Below, piece by piece: positions 22,698 through 32,880 of a DNA stretch of 64,000 bases (position 1 is its first letter; every line of letters starts with the position of its first letter). Source of the stretch: Garcia nutans. Lineage: Eukaryota; Streptophyta; Magnoliopsida; Malpighiales; Euphorbiaceae. Both the position numbers and the translations under genes were made by a program. The notes under the pieces are model-generated. The model saw only the letters and a list, made by a program, of their open reading frames with translations. It did not search any database and was not told the origin of the DNA. Location: assembly GCA_947685225.1 (NCBI GenBank), contig CANTUV010000053.1:5193501-5257500 (forward strand), given 5' to 3'.

Positions 22698-23125
22698 ATA
22701 TCGCCATCAGAAGAAACAAGTAAGAATTGGCCAAGCAAGCATAGACAAAGCATACGTCCTCATGCCTTAGTAGGAGCCAAATGAGAAAGGCAAAAGTCAA
22801 TCAAGGGACCAAGCAGAATTTTCTCACCTCTCATCAACTGTAGAACTTCTGGCTTTGAAAGTTGAAATAACATCTGCATCTTTTGTTGAGTCTTGGAAAT
22901 CAATATAGGTAATGCCATTTGTTGATTGCTCAGATATCCAAGGATGGCCTCAAATTCTTCAATCAAGGGACATATTTCAAAGCCATTAATTTCAAATGTC
23001 CTAGAATTCACATTCCAAAAAGAAGCCATGGCATGTAAAAAAGAACGGTCCAATTTAATATTTTTAAAACACTTCAAAGTATCAATTTTTGACCAAGATA
23101 TTTGTTTCCAATGAATGACATTCAT

Positions 23126-23577
23126 ATTTTTAAATAGAACTTTAAATTGAGTTCGATCATTGTTGACGACTGAAGGAAAATTGGAATTGTTAAAAGGAAT
23201 TTTTATGTTGAAGTAGAAAATCTCCTGGCTTTTGTATGAAATTGTGGCATGAAAAGAGATTTATATGGGATGATTGTGCTATTCTAAAATTGATAAGGAA
23301 AAGTGTGAGACCGAGATACACGAGGATAGGGAATTGGAGAAGAAAGGTTTTGAGTTGCTGCATTGCCTTTGGTTTTGTAAATTAGTGATACTGTGGAAAT
23401 ATTAAATGTGAAGAGAAAAGGGCAATAGTTGTAGCGTATCAATAATAATGATGATAGGAAAACAAAAAAAAAGAAGAGAAGTTGCAGTAAAAATAAAAAT
23501 TATATATCATCATTATTATTTTCATCATTATACTTATTATACAATATTTCCTCAATTCATACAATACTAATAGATTA
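23126..23577. other. Spacer between the two antisense genes
   Basis: AT-rich, with no confident coding sequence. It should hold the end of antisense gene 2 and the promoter and upstream part of antisense gene 1. On the minus strand, open sequence continues a little above 23125 without a clear ATG. Confidence 0.5.
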
Positions 23578-25994
23578 CTAAGAATGGGGTGGTGGATCAT
23601 GATCAAATAAAGTCTTAAAAAAGTCATCGCTTATTGAAGAAAGAGGCATATCACCCATCCCGAGTCTGCCCGAAGTAGGGGCACCTGAATCTCTATTACC
23701 TTGGAATTTAGATCTGTAACGGTCCTCATCCGAAGTAGACGAAAGGATCTCATGGTCATCAGCTTGGGGGCCTCTAGATGATGAAGCACCAGGACCTCTC
23801 ATCCCCTGAAACCAAAAGTCTCGAAAATCTTGCTTTGACTGGTGATATAATTTTTCAAAATGGGCAACCTATTGACGACTAGCAGCCAACTCTTCTTGAA
23901 TTTTCTTATTTTTTTCCTCAAGCATCCGCTGTGAGCCAGAAAGGAAAAGAGTAAGAGCATACATAATCATGCATACATATAACAAAAATTATCATGGAAC
24001 AAGAAAACCTCCCAGGTAATTCATATCAACGCCCTGTGGATGAGATGGTATCTCTAGTTGATTAGAATGAGCAAACGAAGGAGCAGTAAAAGAAGATCCA
24101 GCCTCATGACCAAACGAGCCAGCAGCCTGCAACAATCATTAAAAAAGTCAAAACAAGTTAAGAAAGAAGCAATTGCAACAGGAAAATGGTAAAAGTTTAC
24201 CTGAGAAGTGCTAGCCCCGAGATGCGAGACGGACTCTCTTCCCTTTCCGTGACACTCCTCCTCATTTCTATCCTTGTTTTCCTTGGAAATCTCCCATACA
24301 CTAACAGGGGATACATCAAAGTTCAAAATTCCTACTTGAATAAACTTGATATAAGATGCACCCGGTGGATAGAGAAAGGTTTCAACATCATAACCGTGTC
24401 GAGCCAACCATCGTGCATTCTCTGGCATTGATGTGATATTTAAAGTATACTCTAGGCAATGCATTGAGATCCTCCACTACTCGGGGCTAAGAAACCACTC
24501 ATACACTCTCTCCCAGAGAAACCAACCACTAGATACAGGGCCGGCAATGACTCGGCGGGTATGTTGAAAAGGCAATCGGCATCCATGGAGGAAGTCTAGT
24601 TCGTCTGCTCTTCTGTGTTTCACTAGGCCAAATTGACCTACAAAATGACATAAGGTAAGTGAAATTTTATATAAATTTTAAAGTATACTAATGCTATTTT
24701 ACCTGGTCCCAGGTTAAGCAACTTAAGAGATAGCGCTGGGTGTGCACATGGTGAGAGTCGGGAACTTCTACACGATCTGACAACCAAAAATTTAATCTCG
24801 AATACCCGACTCTCTCTCGGGAAATGCCAGGCACCCTCACAAGATTATGCTCATATGCCCATATCTACAACAATAATAGAAATCAAATTCATGCAAGAAT
24901 AAGAATGGAATTGACAATGGTGGAAGAAGAGTACCTCGACAACAGCCATAAACTTATTTCTACAAATCTTATCAAGTCAATGGTAAAGATAGGCAAGACC
25001 AGCTTCATCCCAGCCATAAAGCGGTACCATACTCATATTGGTAAGGGCCTTCAATACTGACAAATGGATTGCAGATTCGGTGCTGCATAAAATGGTCGAC
25101 CCAAGCAAATACAGTAAAAATCCTCGAGCATATCGCTTGGCTGTTTCCCTATGAACTCGTCCTTCATAGTTCATCCAATAACTCTGAATTGGCTCAATTT
25201 TTATTTTGAAAGTCCCTTTAAATGATGGTTCCATACCGATTAACTGTTGGATTTCTTCAAATGTTAGAATATCATTGGTTAGAGGGACCGAGAGCCTATA
25301 GTACCGGATACCAGTTATGGCTGTATAATCGACCTGTCCAATGGTCATTTCTCCTATAAGTAGGTGAAAAGTATGGGTCGTGTCCATCCACCGCTCTGAC
25401 AATGCTTGAACTACACTCCTGTCTATCGGACACTCCTCGGATGGTAATTGCAAGATAAAGCTTTTAAAACCGCAATCTTGGATAATCCATTTTACCCAAG
25501 AATGTGCTACATCATACCATTGTCGGGCTTTATAGACACACTCTCTGCCCCGGATAATGCAACGATCACGATAACACAGAGCCAGGCAAGTTAACACAAG
25601 GCAAGTATATCATCATATCATTGCCACTAATTTTTAGGCTAAATTTATTTATATTCTATTTTTAGTCTATCTATTTACTTATTTGTTAAATTCTTAAATA
25701 TATTCATCTAATTAATTTATTTTTCCTAAATCTTAAGAAAAAAAAACAACAACAAAAAAAACAAAAAAAGAAAAAAAAAGAAAAAGGGAAAAAGGGAAAA
25801 AGAGAAAAACAAAAACACAAAAATGAAAAATAATTTGCTGTTAAAATAAATAATTAAATTATTACCTTGGTCTTTTGATTTGAACTGCGATGAAGCTGCA
25901 TCCTGGCTAGTAGACTTATATTTCCATTTTCATGCTGCCGAATAAACTCCAATAACTCAGTATTAGATCGAGCTCCTGATCTTGAAGAATACAT
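23578..25994 (-). pseudogene. Antisense gene 2 in element C: plant mobile domain protein, multi-exon
   Basis: Six exons can be traced on the minus strand: 25994-25866 (MYSSRSGARSN, ending KTK at a GT donor), about 25600-24935, 24864-24703, 24638-24201, 24126-24009 and 23928-23578. Introns between exons 2 and 6 are short (64-80 nt) with GT and AG borders. Exon 2 holds the plant-mobile-domain core: ALSERWMDTTHTFHLLIGEM, then TGIRYYRLSVPLT, then YGWDEAGLAYLY. Exon 3 has IWAYEHNLVRVPG. The last exon has the coiled segment RMLEEKNKKIQEELAASR and a polar tail ending PPPHS. In-frame stops at 24977-24979, 24477-24479 and after ELAASRQ, plus two phase mismatches, suggest decay. The start of exon 2 is uncertain. 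Confidence 0.72.
25600..25865 (-). other. First intron of antisense gene 2 (approximate)
   Basis: The donor AAG/GTAATA lies at 25866/25865. The interior has a long A-rich low-complexity run on the plus strand (about 25735-25840), which is a pyrimidine-rich run on the sense strand. The acceptor was not located with certainty. Confidence 0.5.
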
Positions 25995-26450
25995 TTTCTT
26001 CTCAACTTTATGCTAAACTCTCTAAACTCTCTGATATAAAAAATGTATAAGTATGAATGAAATGAAGAAATGAGCAGAGGTTTATATAGAAAAATTGTAA
26101 AGGAAAAAGACAAAAATAAAAAAGAGGAAAACAGTATTCTCGTGAAAAAAAAAAAAGAAAAAGTAAATGTTACTACTGATAAATAGTAAATGACTATTTA
26201 CAAATAGTAAATGAATAGTTGGTAAATAATGCATAAATAGTAACTACACAGTGAATAAATAGAAAACTCAATTATTCAATTCAATCATTCATATATTTGT
26301 ATGTATATAAATATTTTTGCACTTTTAAAATATTTTTACACGCAGGGGGCAAGAAGATATGGGCATGGTAAAAATTAGCTAATTTTTTTTGTAAATTCCT
26401 TTAGTATCCAGTGACTATAATTATTTTTTGCAGACAATCAAATCTCTCTT
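25995..26450. other. Upstream flank of antisense gene 2 and pre-repeat region
   Basis: AT-rich with poorly conserved TAAATAGTAAATGA repeats near 26165-26270. The motif CACGCAGGGGGCAAG at about 26340 resembles a PPT and matches a motif in element E near 6920; it may be a secondary plus-strand priming site. A promoter for the antisense gene would be expected here. Confidence 0.45.
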
Positions 26451-26454
26451 AGCT

Positions 26455-27095
26455 TAGGTCCAGAACCTAAATTCTCTTTTAAGTCCAAAACTTACCTCGG
26501 GTCCAGAACTCAAATTATTTTTAAGTCCAGAACTTAGCTCGGGTCCAGAACCCAAATTATTTTTAAGTCCAGAACTTAGCTTATATCCAGAACCTAAATT
26601 CTTTTTTAAGTCCAGAAATTAGCTCGGGTCCAGAACTTAAATTTTTTTTAAGTCCAAAACTTAGCTTAGGTCCAGAACCTAAATTCTCTCTTAAGTCCAG
26701 AACTTAGCTTAGGTCTAGAATCTAAATTCTCTCTTAAGTCCAGAACTTAGCTTAGGTCCATAACCTAAGTTCTCTTTTAAGTCCAGAACTGAGATCGGGT
26801 CTAGAACCCAAATTATTTTTAAGTCTAGAACTTAGCTTAGGTCCAGAACCTAAATTATTTTTAAGTCCAAAACTTAGCTCGGGTCCAGAACCCAAATCTC
26901 TCTTAAGTCCAGAACTTAGCTCGGGTCTAGAACCTAAATCTCTCTTACGTCCAGAACTTAGCTCGGGTCCGAACCCAAATTAACTTTAAGTTCAGAACTT
27001 ACTCCGGATCCAAAACCCAAATTCTAAATCTAGTTTGGGTCCAGAACTCAAATTATTTTTGAGTCCAGATCTTAAACCAACCTTGGGAGTCCAGT
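26455..27095 (+). repeat. Tandem repeats upstream of the 3' LTR of element C
   Basis: About 15 units of roughly 40 bp alternate AAGTCCAGAACTTAGC with TAGGTCCAGAACCTAAATT. The motif AGGTCCAGAACCT is a short inverted repeat, comparable with GGGTCGAGAACCC in element E, but the unit sequence differs between the two elements. Confidence 0.9.
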
Positions 27096-27161
27096 ATGGC
27101 TCCAAACCCAACCAAAAATCACATTGCTTTTCACTCTCTTTTGCCATAGTCTCAGATCGCT

Positions 27162-27177
27162 CAAGCAGGGGGCAAAC
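27162..27177 (+). other. Polypurine tract of element C
   Basis: AAGCAGGGGGCAAAC lies directly before the 3' LTR start TGTAAACCC, as in element E. Confidence 0.85.
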
Positions 27178-29536
27178 TGTAAACCCTTAATTTTTGACGT
27201 AGTCTGGCCCAATATTTTTATAGTCCAAAATAATTTTTGTGGTATTTTAATTAAATAATATTTATTTTATTTATTATTTTTAATTTTTAATAAAAATAAA
27301 AAGGTAATATTAGTAAAGTTAATATATATATATATGAAATAATAAAAAATAAATAAAAATCGGAGACGAAAAAATTGGCGATGAAAAATTTTTGCCACCG
27401 AAAGTGAATCGGCTTGGGCCAATTCACCGTAGGTGGGCACAAGTCCTGCTATGAAATGGCCTTGGGCCAATTTGCCATAGGAAATTCCTACGGCGAATAG
27501 GCTGGCCCACTCGCAATTGTCGTGCTGGCTCGCGGTAATTTTTTCTTCAGTGCAGTTTTTTTTCGAAACCGAATTCTATTTGGTTTTGATTTCTTTTCCT
27601 AAATGGTCTTAATTTCCTTAGACAATTAGAATTAGGTTTGGATTTTTTCCTATAAATACCACATTAAAACACTTCAGAAGGGGATCTGGACTTTGGAGAC
27701 GAAACTTAGATCTTTCAAAAAAAAAAGAAATTAAGAACCAAACTTTGGACTCTCAAAAATTCTTTCGACCAAAAGAAAACCCTAGCAATCAAGGAGAAAT
27801 TCAAGACACAACAACCAAAGATAAGCAATCATCTCCAGATTGCTTTGCTCAACCAAATCAAATCTGAAGCAGGCAACAGCTTGGTTTAATTTCTTCAAAT
27901 TTGGTGGAGCCTTCAAACGTAGGTAAATTGCCCTAACTTCAGTTTATTGAATCATTAATCATCTTCATCTTTTAAACCGTCATCACACTGTCTTAGTTAT
28001 TTAATTCTTCCTTCAATTTAGTTTAGGCAGTAGCATAAGTTAATCCATACAATACTTGAGATCTTAATTAAAATAAATAATATAATCATTCAACACAAAT
28101 CTAATTTCATAAACCCTAAGTTATTCAAACCCTAAATCTTAATTAACTTTGTTTTCAAACCTTCACAGTAGCTATTTTGTTCAGTGAGCTATTTTAATCT
28201 TTCAACAATAAATTTGGTTTTCTATATTTGTTTCACCTAAAAAACATTTGAAATAGTTGTCATAGTCAATAGTAAAAGCACACTCAAATTTGATTATGGT
28301 TAAGCATCAAATTCTAAATTCAAAATCATCATCCACAGAATTGAGATTTCAAACTATAAAACCTTAATATCTTAACCGTAAAACCCTAAAAATTTAATAG
28401 CCTTAAAACATGTTTTTCAAAATCTAAAATCCTAATTACACCTTTCTAAAAACCCTAAACTATCTTATTAATTCTCAAAACCTTAATCCCAGTGTCCTAA
28501 TTCCTTAATTGTCCTAAATCCTAGTTTTCTTAAAACCCAATCCAGTAAACCCTAGTTTTCCTAAACCCTAATTCTTAAAACATCAAAACTTTACGACAAG
28601 TTTATCAATACCCTAAAGCCCTAATCCAGTGAACTTAAAACCCAATCTAGTAAATCTAAATCCTAATTCTTAACTCAGTAACCATAATCCAGTAACCCAA
28701 TCTCTTAAAATTATAAACCCTAATGTCTTAATGTTCCAAAACCCTAATTTCATGATGTTAGCCCAAAACCCTAATTTGATTAACCAAAAAACCTTACTAC
28801 TTTGAGACATAAACCTAAATTTGTATCTTTATTTACTTTTTTTTAGATTTGATTACGTAGTTTATTGAATGTTTTAATTTATTTAATTTAAATGCTTGAT
28901 TTGTTTAATTTATCATGGATGGATATTCTCTTTATTATTATGATTATTATTTGTTTGTTTTGGTATTAAATTGTTAGAGGTGTGTTTCCACTTTATGAGC
29001 ACCTCATTAATTAATTTTCTTGTAATTTAAATTGCTTTTGCATTTTGGACCAATATAAAGGACATGTTTTCACCTTTCGGTGGGTGTCGTATTTAGTTTA
29101 GACATAGACAATGTAAGGACATGTTTCCATCCTTGGATGGGTGTCCATTTATTTGCTTTATTTGGACATTGTTTTGATTTTAATATAATGATGCTTTATT
29201 TTAATTGTTACATTTAGTATGAATAATATTGTTATACTTAAGAATTTTATAATATTAAGACCAGCAAAGGAGGCCGGTTCCAATGAACCAGGCGTTGTGG
29301 GGGTGCTAGGCCATTTTTCACATTCCCCACATGTACCCAACTTTCTGAATCCATTACGGGGTTGGAAATTCTTTAGGAATAGAGTCATCCACCCCTTTCT
29401 TTTTCCCGGCCCGTCCGAGTGGCTACTCTATTTTCTCCGGGCTTAGGCCCGTGTTCTCTATGGCCCAGAGCCTAAACAGTGCTGAAGTCGTAAGAACCAT
29501 TCCACTGGGAGTGAGGGCAAAAATCCTTGCTCACAC
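27178..29536 (+). mobile_element. 3' LTR of element C
   Basis: It starts TGTAAACCCTTAA and ends TTGCTCACA, followed by TSD CAATC. It keeps the TATA box at 27651-27658, a telo-box cluster at about 28340-28790 and the GTGGGGGTG region near the 3' end. Compared with the 5' copy it shows many substitutions and several indels, so the insertion is not recent. Confidence 0.93.
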
Positions 29537-29645
29537 AATCTATTTAAAGGCTTTAAAATAGGTATAAGCCATTAAGAATGGACCAAACTTGACTAGACCT
29601 TCCTTAATTAGGATCAGACTAGCTTAGGGCGAAAATCAAGGGTCT
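29537..29645 (-). mobile_element. Older Tat-type LTR P, right remnant with U3 start
   Basis: On the minus strand it begins TGTAGACCCTTGATTTT at 29645, followed by TGGTCCATTCTTAATGGCTT as in LTR E near 8397-8412. It continues at 10505 on the far side of element C. Beyond 29645 lies copia G, the likely target. Confidence 0.6.
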
Positions 29646-30403
29646 ACATTATTGTACTTTCATTTATAAAGAATTTGATAATATATTAAAAATTAAATTC
29701 GTGTGTTCATAATAATTATAATACCAAATTAAAATAAAGCCTTTGTTTTAGGCAATAATACACAAATCTAATTTATCATAGGGAAGAAATAGAGATAAAG
29801 TTGAGATAATTTCTCTATGATTATTATTTTACTTGTCCTTTCTATAAAATTTTTATTATAAATATAAAAAAATAGGTAGAGAAAGAGAAATATGATAAAT
29901 TTTATGATTATCATTTTACGTGTCCTTTTTTTTTAATAAAAGTTTTGTTATAAATATAAAAAATAGGTAGATAAAGAGACATATGTTAATTTTTTTTATT
30001 GTTAATTGTCTCTCATACACCACCCAATGGATATATATAGTGGTGTAAGTTGACATTAGATAAGAACAGAAGATTATAACTATTATGAAGTTAATTCTAA
30101 TTTGAATAGAATAAAGTTAATCATAATCTTGATAAGATATGGTTAATCTAATTAAGTAGTCATCCACATATTTCTTGACACTTTCTCTTGGATGACTACC
30201 CCTATGAATATGCCACATTAAAACCTTGCTGAGAAAAATCCAGTATGATAAAAAAATAGCAAAGGAAAAAGAGTACAATATTTATAGATAACTTCCTCTT
30301 AAAAATACATCCAACTAAGATATTTTAAGCGAATGCCTCTCAACATTGTGTACATATCATTTGAAGACTGATGTCGGGAGTGTCTTTGTGAATAAATTTG
30401 CTA
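29646..30403 (-). pseudogene. Copia element G: end of pol and 3' LTR region
   Basis: On the minus strand, NLANLFTKTLPTSVFK just inside the right border is the conserved end of Ty1/copia pol. It is followed downstream by the LTR-like signature GTACTCTTTTTCCTTTGC, TTTTTCTCAGCAAGG and TTTTAATGTGGC, common to many plant copia LTRs, then AT-rich sequence to 29646. The pol frame runs across the LTR F insertion site into 36608 onward when one GATTG copy is removed. Confidence 0.78.
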
Positions 30404-30514
30404 GATTGTGTAGACCCTTAAATTTGGGCTAGTTTAAATTTAAGAAACTTATCTTGGTCCGCTACAATTTTAAAGAGCCTGAACCTAATTTTAAAGCTTG
30501 AAATTAAACTAATG

Positions 30515-31156
30515 TGATACGGAACCTCCAAGAATAAGCCTGAGAACCCCTTGATTTTGAACCCCCACAGCATTAACTTGAAAACCCCTAGTCGAATTCA
30601 GTACAACCCCTAAGGATTAGGTTAGATTTCAGATTACCTTGAATTGATCAAAGATCCAAGATTTCGAAACAAGTCAATTCCTAAATCCCATATTCGAAAC
30701 ACTCCACAAGAAAGTTGATCAAACTACTTGAATGTTTCTGAAGCATGTATTCAAGCAAGAACACAAAGATAAAAGCAATTCGGCTTTAGGTTAATAAATT
30801 CGTCCAAACTTCAAAACTTTCCAAACTTACAACCCTAAATGAGATATAAATAGCTAAACCCTAATTAGGGTTATTAAGTAGCGTTTGGCTTTCTAATCAA
30901 ATTTTAAGAAATAATAAAGTAATCAAAGTCCTAATTTAATACCAAACAAACAGGGCCCTTACTTTTTAAATGAGCATAACTAGTGGGCCTTAATACATAT
31001 TAAAATAACAAGTTCAGCTAATTATTTAACTATAAATAAGCCCAACTAGTGACTTGAGCCAAATATGCTCCAATTTGCATCCTTGATTAGCCATATCGTG
31101 CACCTTCAGCTCCTCTTCAACAAAATGTTGCATGTAGCCTTGTGACGTCTCTATCA
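30515..31156 (-). mobile_element. 3' LTR of element B
   Basis: On the minus strand it reads TGATAGAGACGTC to GGTTCCGTATCA. It includes the perfect 16-bp palindrome AACCCTAATTAGGGTT (30857-30872) and the last 44 codons of the gag-derived ORF. Confidence 0.93.
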
Positions 31157-31952
31157 TTCCCCCTTTGTTGGAGAAAACTCGTCCTCGAGTTTTAAAATGC
31201 TGAAGTAGTAAAGAAAAGCAACTTTGTAATTTCACTCCAATTACTTGTGGCATGTCATCAATTTGAAGAACCTGAAATTTTATTTCATAAACATCAAAAT
31301 CATTGTTAGGCAAAATAAATTCCATGTTTGCAACAGACAGGCAATCATGAATGGTGGGAGTAGAAAGTTTTATTTTTCTTGCTTCTTCTTTTAGTTGTAC
31401 TTCTAACCCTAGCATATCAATTTCTTCCTTCAATATTTCTTCAAAAGTTTCCAACTTTGGAATGTCTTGTTGAAAAGTAGCAGCTTCTTTTGATTCTAGT
31501 GATGAATCTTCACCAATAATCTCTAAAGTAGGATCTTCAATATCACCCTGAAAAGAAGTATCACCATAAACAGCCTCGGATGACATTAACAAATCACTAC
31601 CATCAACAATCTCTTCTGCATAAATTAGTTCTTCTTCATTGCTATCTTCAACCTTCAAATTCTCCCTTTCTTTGTAGTAATCATCAACACTTTTACTTCC
31701 TTCCTTGATAGCTTGAAGTCTCTGCATGATACTCCTATAGAAATGTTCAGGTTGCTGCATTTGATTTCTGCCACCTCTTCGCCTCTCATTGCACTCCAAT
31801 GTGGCTCTTTCAACACTCTGCAACCTCAAATCCATGCGCTCCAATCTTTCTGTTATGGTATCCATAGCACGGTGTAAACGTGTAAATTCAGCTTGTTGCG
31901 CCTCACGCAATCGAGCTGGATCAATCTGAACACCTGCATCTCTTCCAGACAT
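31026..31952 (-). CDS. Gag-derived ORF of element B, running into the 3' LTR
   Basis: An uninterrupted frame of 308 codons. It starts MSGRDAGVQIDPARLREAQQ, followed by a coiled segment DTITERLERMDLRLQSVER. Near residues 70-95, IMQRLQAIKEGSKSVDDYYK matches the late part of the gag core of element A, but the earlier core is missing, so the gag is internally deleted. The middle is acidic (many E/D). SNKGGMIET is encoded across the PPT, and the final part lies in the LTR, stopping at 31026-31028. No zinc knuckle is seen. Being intact, it may still be translated, but a complete capsid fold is unlikely. Confidence 0.8.
   Translation of the reverse strand: MSGRDAGVQIDPARLREAQQAEFTRLHRAMDTITERLERMDLRLQSVERATLECNERRRGGRNQMQQPEHFYRSIMQRLQAIKEGSKSVDDYYKERENLKVEDSNEEELIYAEEIVDGSDLLMSSEAVYGDTSFQGDIEDPTLEIIGEDSSLESKEAATFQQDIPKLETFEEILKEEIDMLGLEVQLKEEARKIKLSTPTIHDCLSVANMEFILPNNDFDVYEIKFQVLQIDDMPQVIGVKLQSCFSLLLQHFKTRGRVFSNKGGMIETSQGYMQHFVEEELKVHDMANQGCKLEHIWLKSLVGLIYS
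31157..31166 (-). other. Polypurine tract of element B
   Basis: On the minus strand AAAGGGGGAA lies immediately before the 3' LTR start TGATAG. It also encodes part of the ORF. Confidence 0.88.
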
Positions 31953-32032
31953 GTTTCCTGCAATAAAAGGTTAGCACAAAACAAATAAAAAGGCCTCACA
32001 ACACTCCCTCACGTGTTTACACTCAATAGATG

Positions 32033-32880
32033 AAGGTTGGTCTGATGAGGATCTGATTGCTAGCATACAACACCAAGGACCTGTTACTCGATCAATGGCA
32101 AGAAAACTTCAAGGATTAGTTTCCAAACATCTATATGTTCTCAATACAATTGGAACGTTAAGACTTGAAGAAAATAAGAGCAAAGAAGCTGTTTGGTTGC
32201 ATGTGTCCAAATTGCAATCTACCCAAGAGGCCAATTGACCCAAAGGAGTTAGAATACATATTGGCATCCATCATTATACCTTTGGGAGCTAAATACATAC
32301 CATTCACGTTCCATTGGATGTCCATATATTAAGAGTGGCTGAAATTCACATTGGGAGTCAAAGATGCCTTTTAAAAGCTAGTGGGAGACAAGCTATATGG
32401 CTGCCCATGCCTTTTAAAAGCTAGTGGGAGACAAGCTATATGGCTGCCCAATTTGTTTTATGTAACCACATTATTATATTTGTATTTTTCCATCATTTCA
32501 CTTGTTTTATGCTTTCTTTAAGTCTTTAAAAACATATGTAATGGCAGATTTTGAACTTAATGAATATTCTGAGTTTTCTCTCCATTTTTGAGAGCTTTGA
32601 GAGGTTTTTAGCCTTCTTTTGAGTTCTTGTTAGAACTTGCACGAATTCCTTGCAAAAATAACCAAGTTTGCTAGGTCTTAACTTATATTCAAGGTTTTTC
32701 CTTCACAAGTTGGGGTTGGGTCTTGAATCTTTGGTTTCCAGCCATATAGCTTCAGTTTTACATCACAAGTTGGTGTTGGGTTGAAGGTACTGGTTGGTGT
32801 TCTTATGTTTTGGAGACGATCCGTAGCTTGAGCTTCCTTAGGAATTAAATCCCAGCAAGGCAGGCTCACATCATGGTCTC
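32033..32880 (+). mobile_element. Inverted gypsy 3'-end fragment inside the leader of B
   Basis: In plus orientation, a short frame includes GPVTRSMARKLQGLVSKH, the basic pol-tail motif, followed by untranslated sequence that looks like LTR (long T-rich promoter-like part, then a 3' part ending near GGCTCACA). Diverged copies of a motif like CGTGTTTxCACTCAATAxATGAA stand on both sides (about 32013-32034 and 32881-32903). These may be an old target duplication or a coincidence. Confidence 0.55.
32364..32451 (+). repeat. 44-bp tandem duplication
   Basis: Two adjacent copies of a unit containing TTTTAAAAGCTAGTGGGAGA and CAAGCTATATGGCTGCCCA. Confidence 0.85.

Larger units (their letters stand above)
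20727..23125 (-). pseudogene. Antisense gene 1 in element C: DUF7745/plant-mobile-domain-like, spliced
   Basis: Read against the element's own genes, this has exon 1 (23125 to 22703 and 21577 to 21433), split by a solo LTR, then an intron with GT-AG borders (21432 to 21096), then exon 2 (21095 to 20727). Phase is kept across the intron. The protein has HAMASFWNV with TFEINGFEICPLIEEFEAILG, then an LLGQFLLVSS helix, LSPIPVILAETLVGLD, IWLQEHF and a tail VPWWKISRITMW to PRGSEFTPYLHMPCLTEAY. This order matches plant transposon-associated proteins labelled DUF7745 or plant mobile domain. Damage is limited to one in-frame TGA (22760-22762) and the LTR insertion. The start is uncertain, since the open frame extends upstream of 23125. 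The role in the element is unknown. Confidence 0.75.
10506..29536 (+). mobile_element. Element C: 19-kb Tat/Ogre-like Ty3/gypsy retrotransposon
   Basis: The borders are supported by 5-bp target duplications CAATC (10501-10505 and 29537-29541), matching 2.4-kb LTRs, a PBS and a PPT. The order is 5' LTR, leader, gag, protease, RT, RNase H, second RNase H, integrase, then about 6 kb with two genes on the opposite strand, terminal tandem repeats, PPT and 3' LTR. The large size, the second RNase H after RT, the non-iMet PBS and the extra ORFs all fit the Tat lineage (Ogre/Retand group). The polyprotein has several stops and frameshifts, so the copy is not autonomous. A family-A solo LTR is nested at 21583-22697. 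Confidence 0.93.

Noticed and set aside
22394..22753. A 119-codon gene downstream of antisense gene 1
   Set aside because: Only the first residues belong to the antisense gene; from 22697 down it is the U3 coding tail of solo LTR A2, so it is a chimera of two features.
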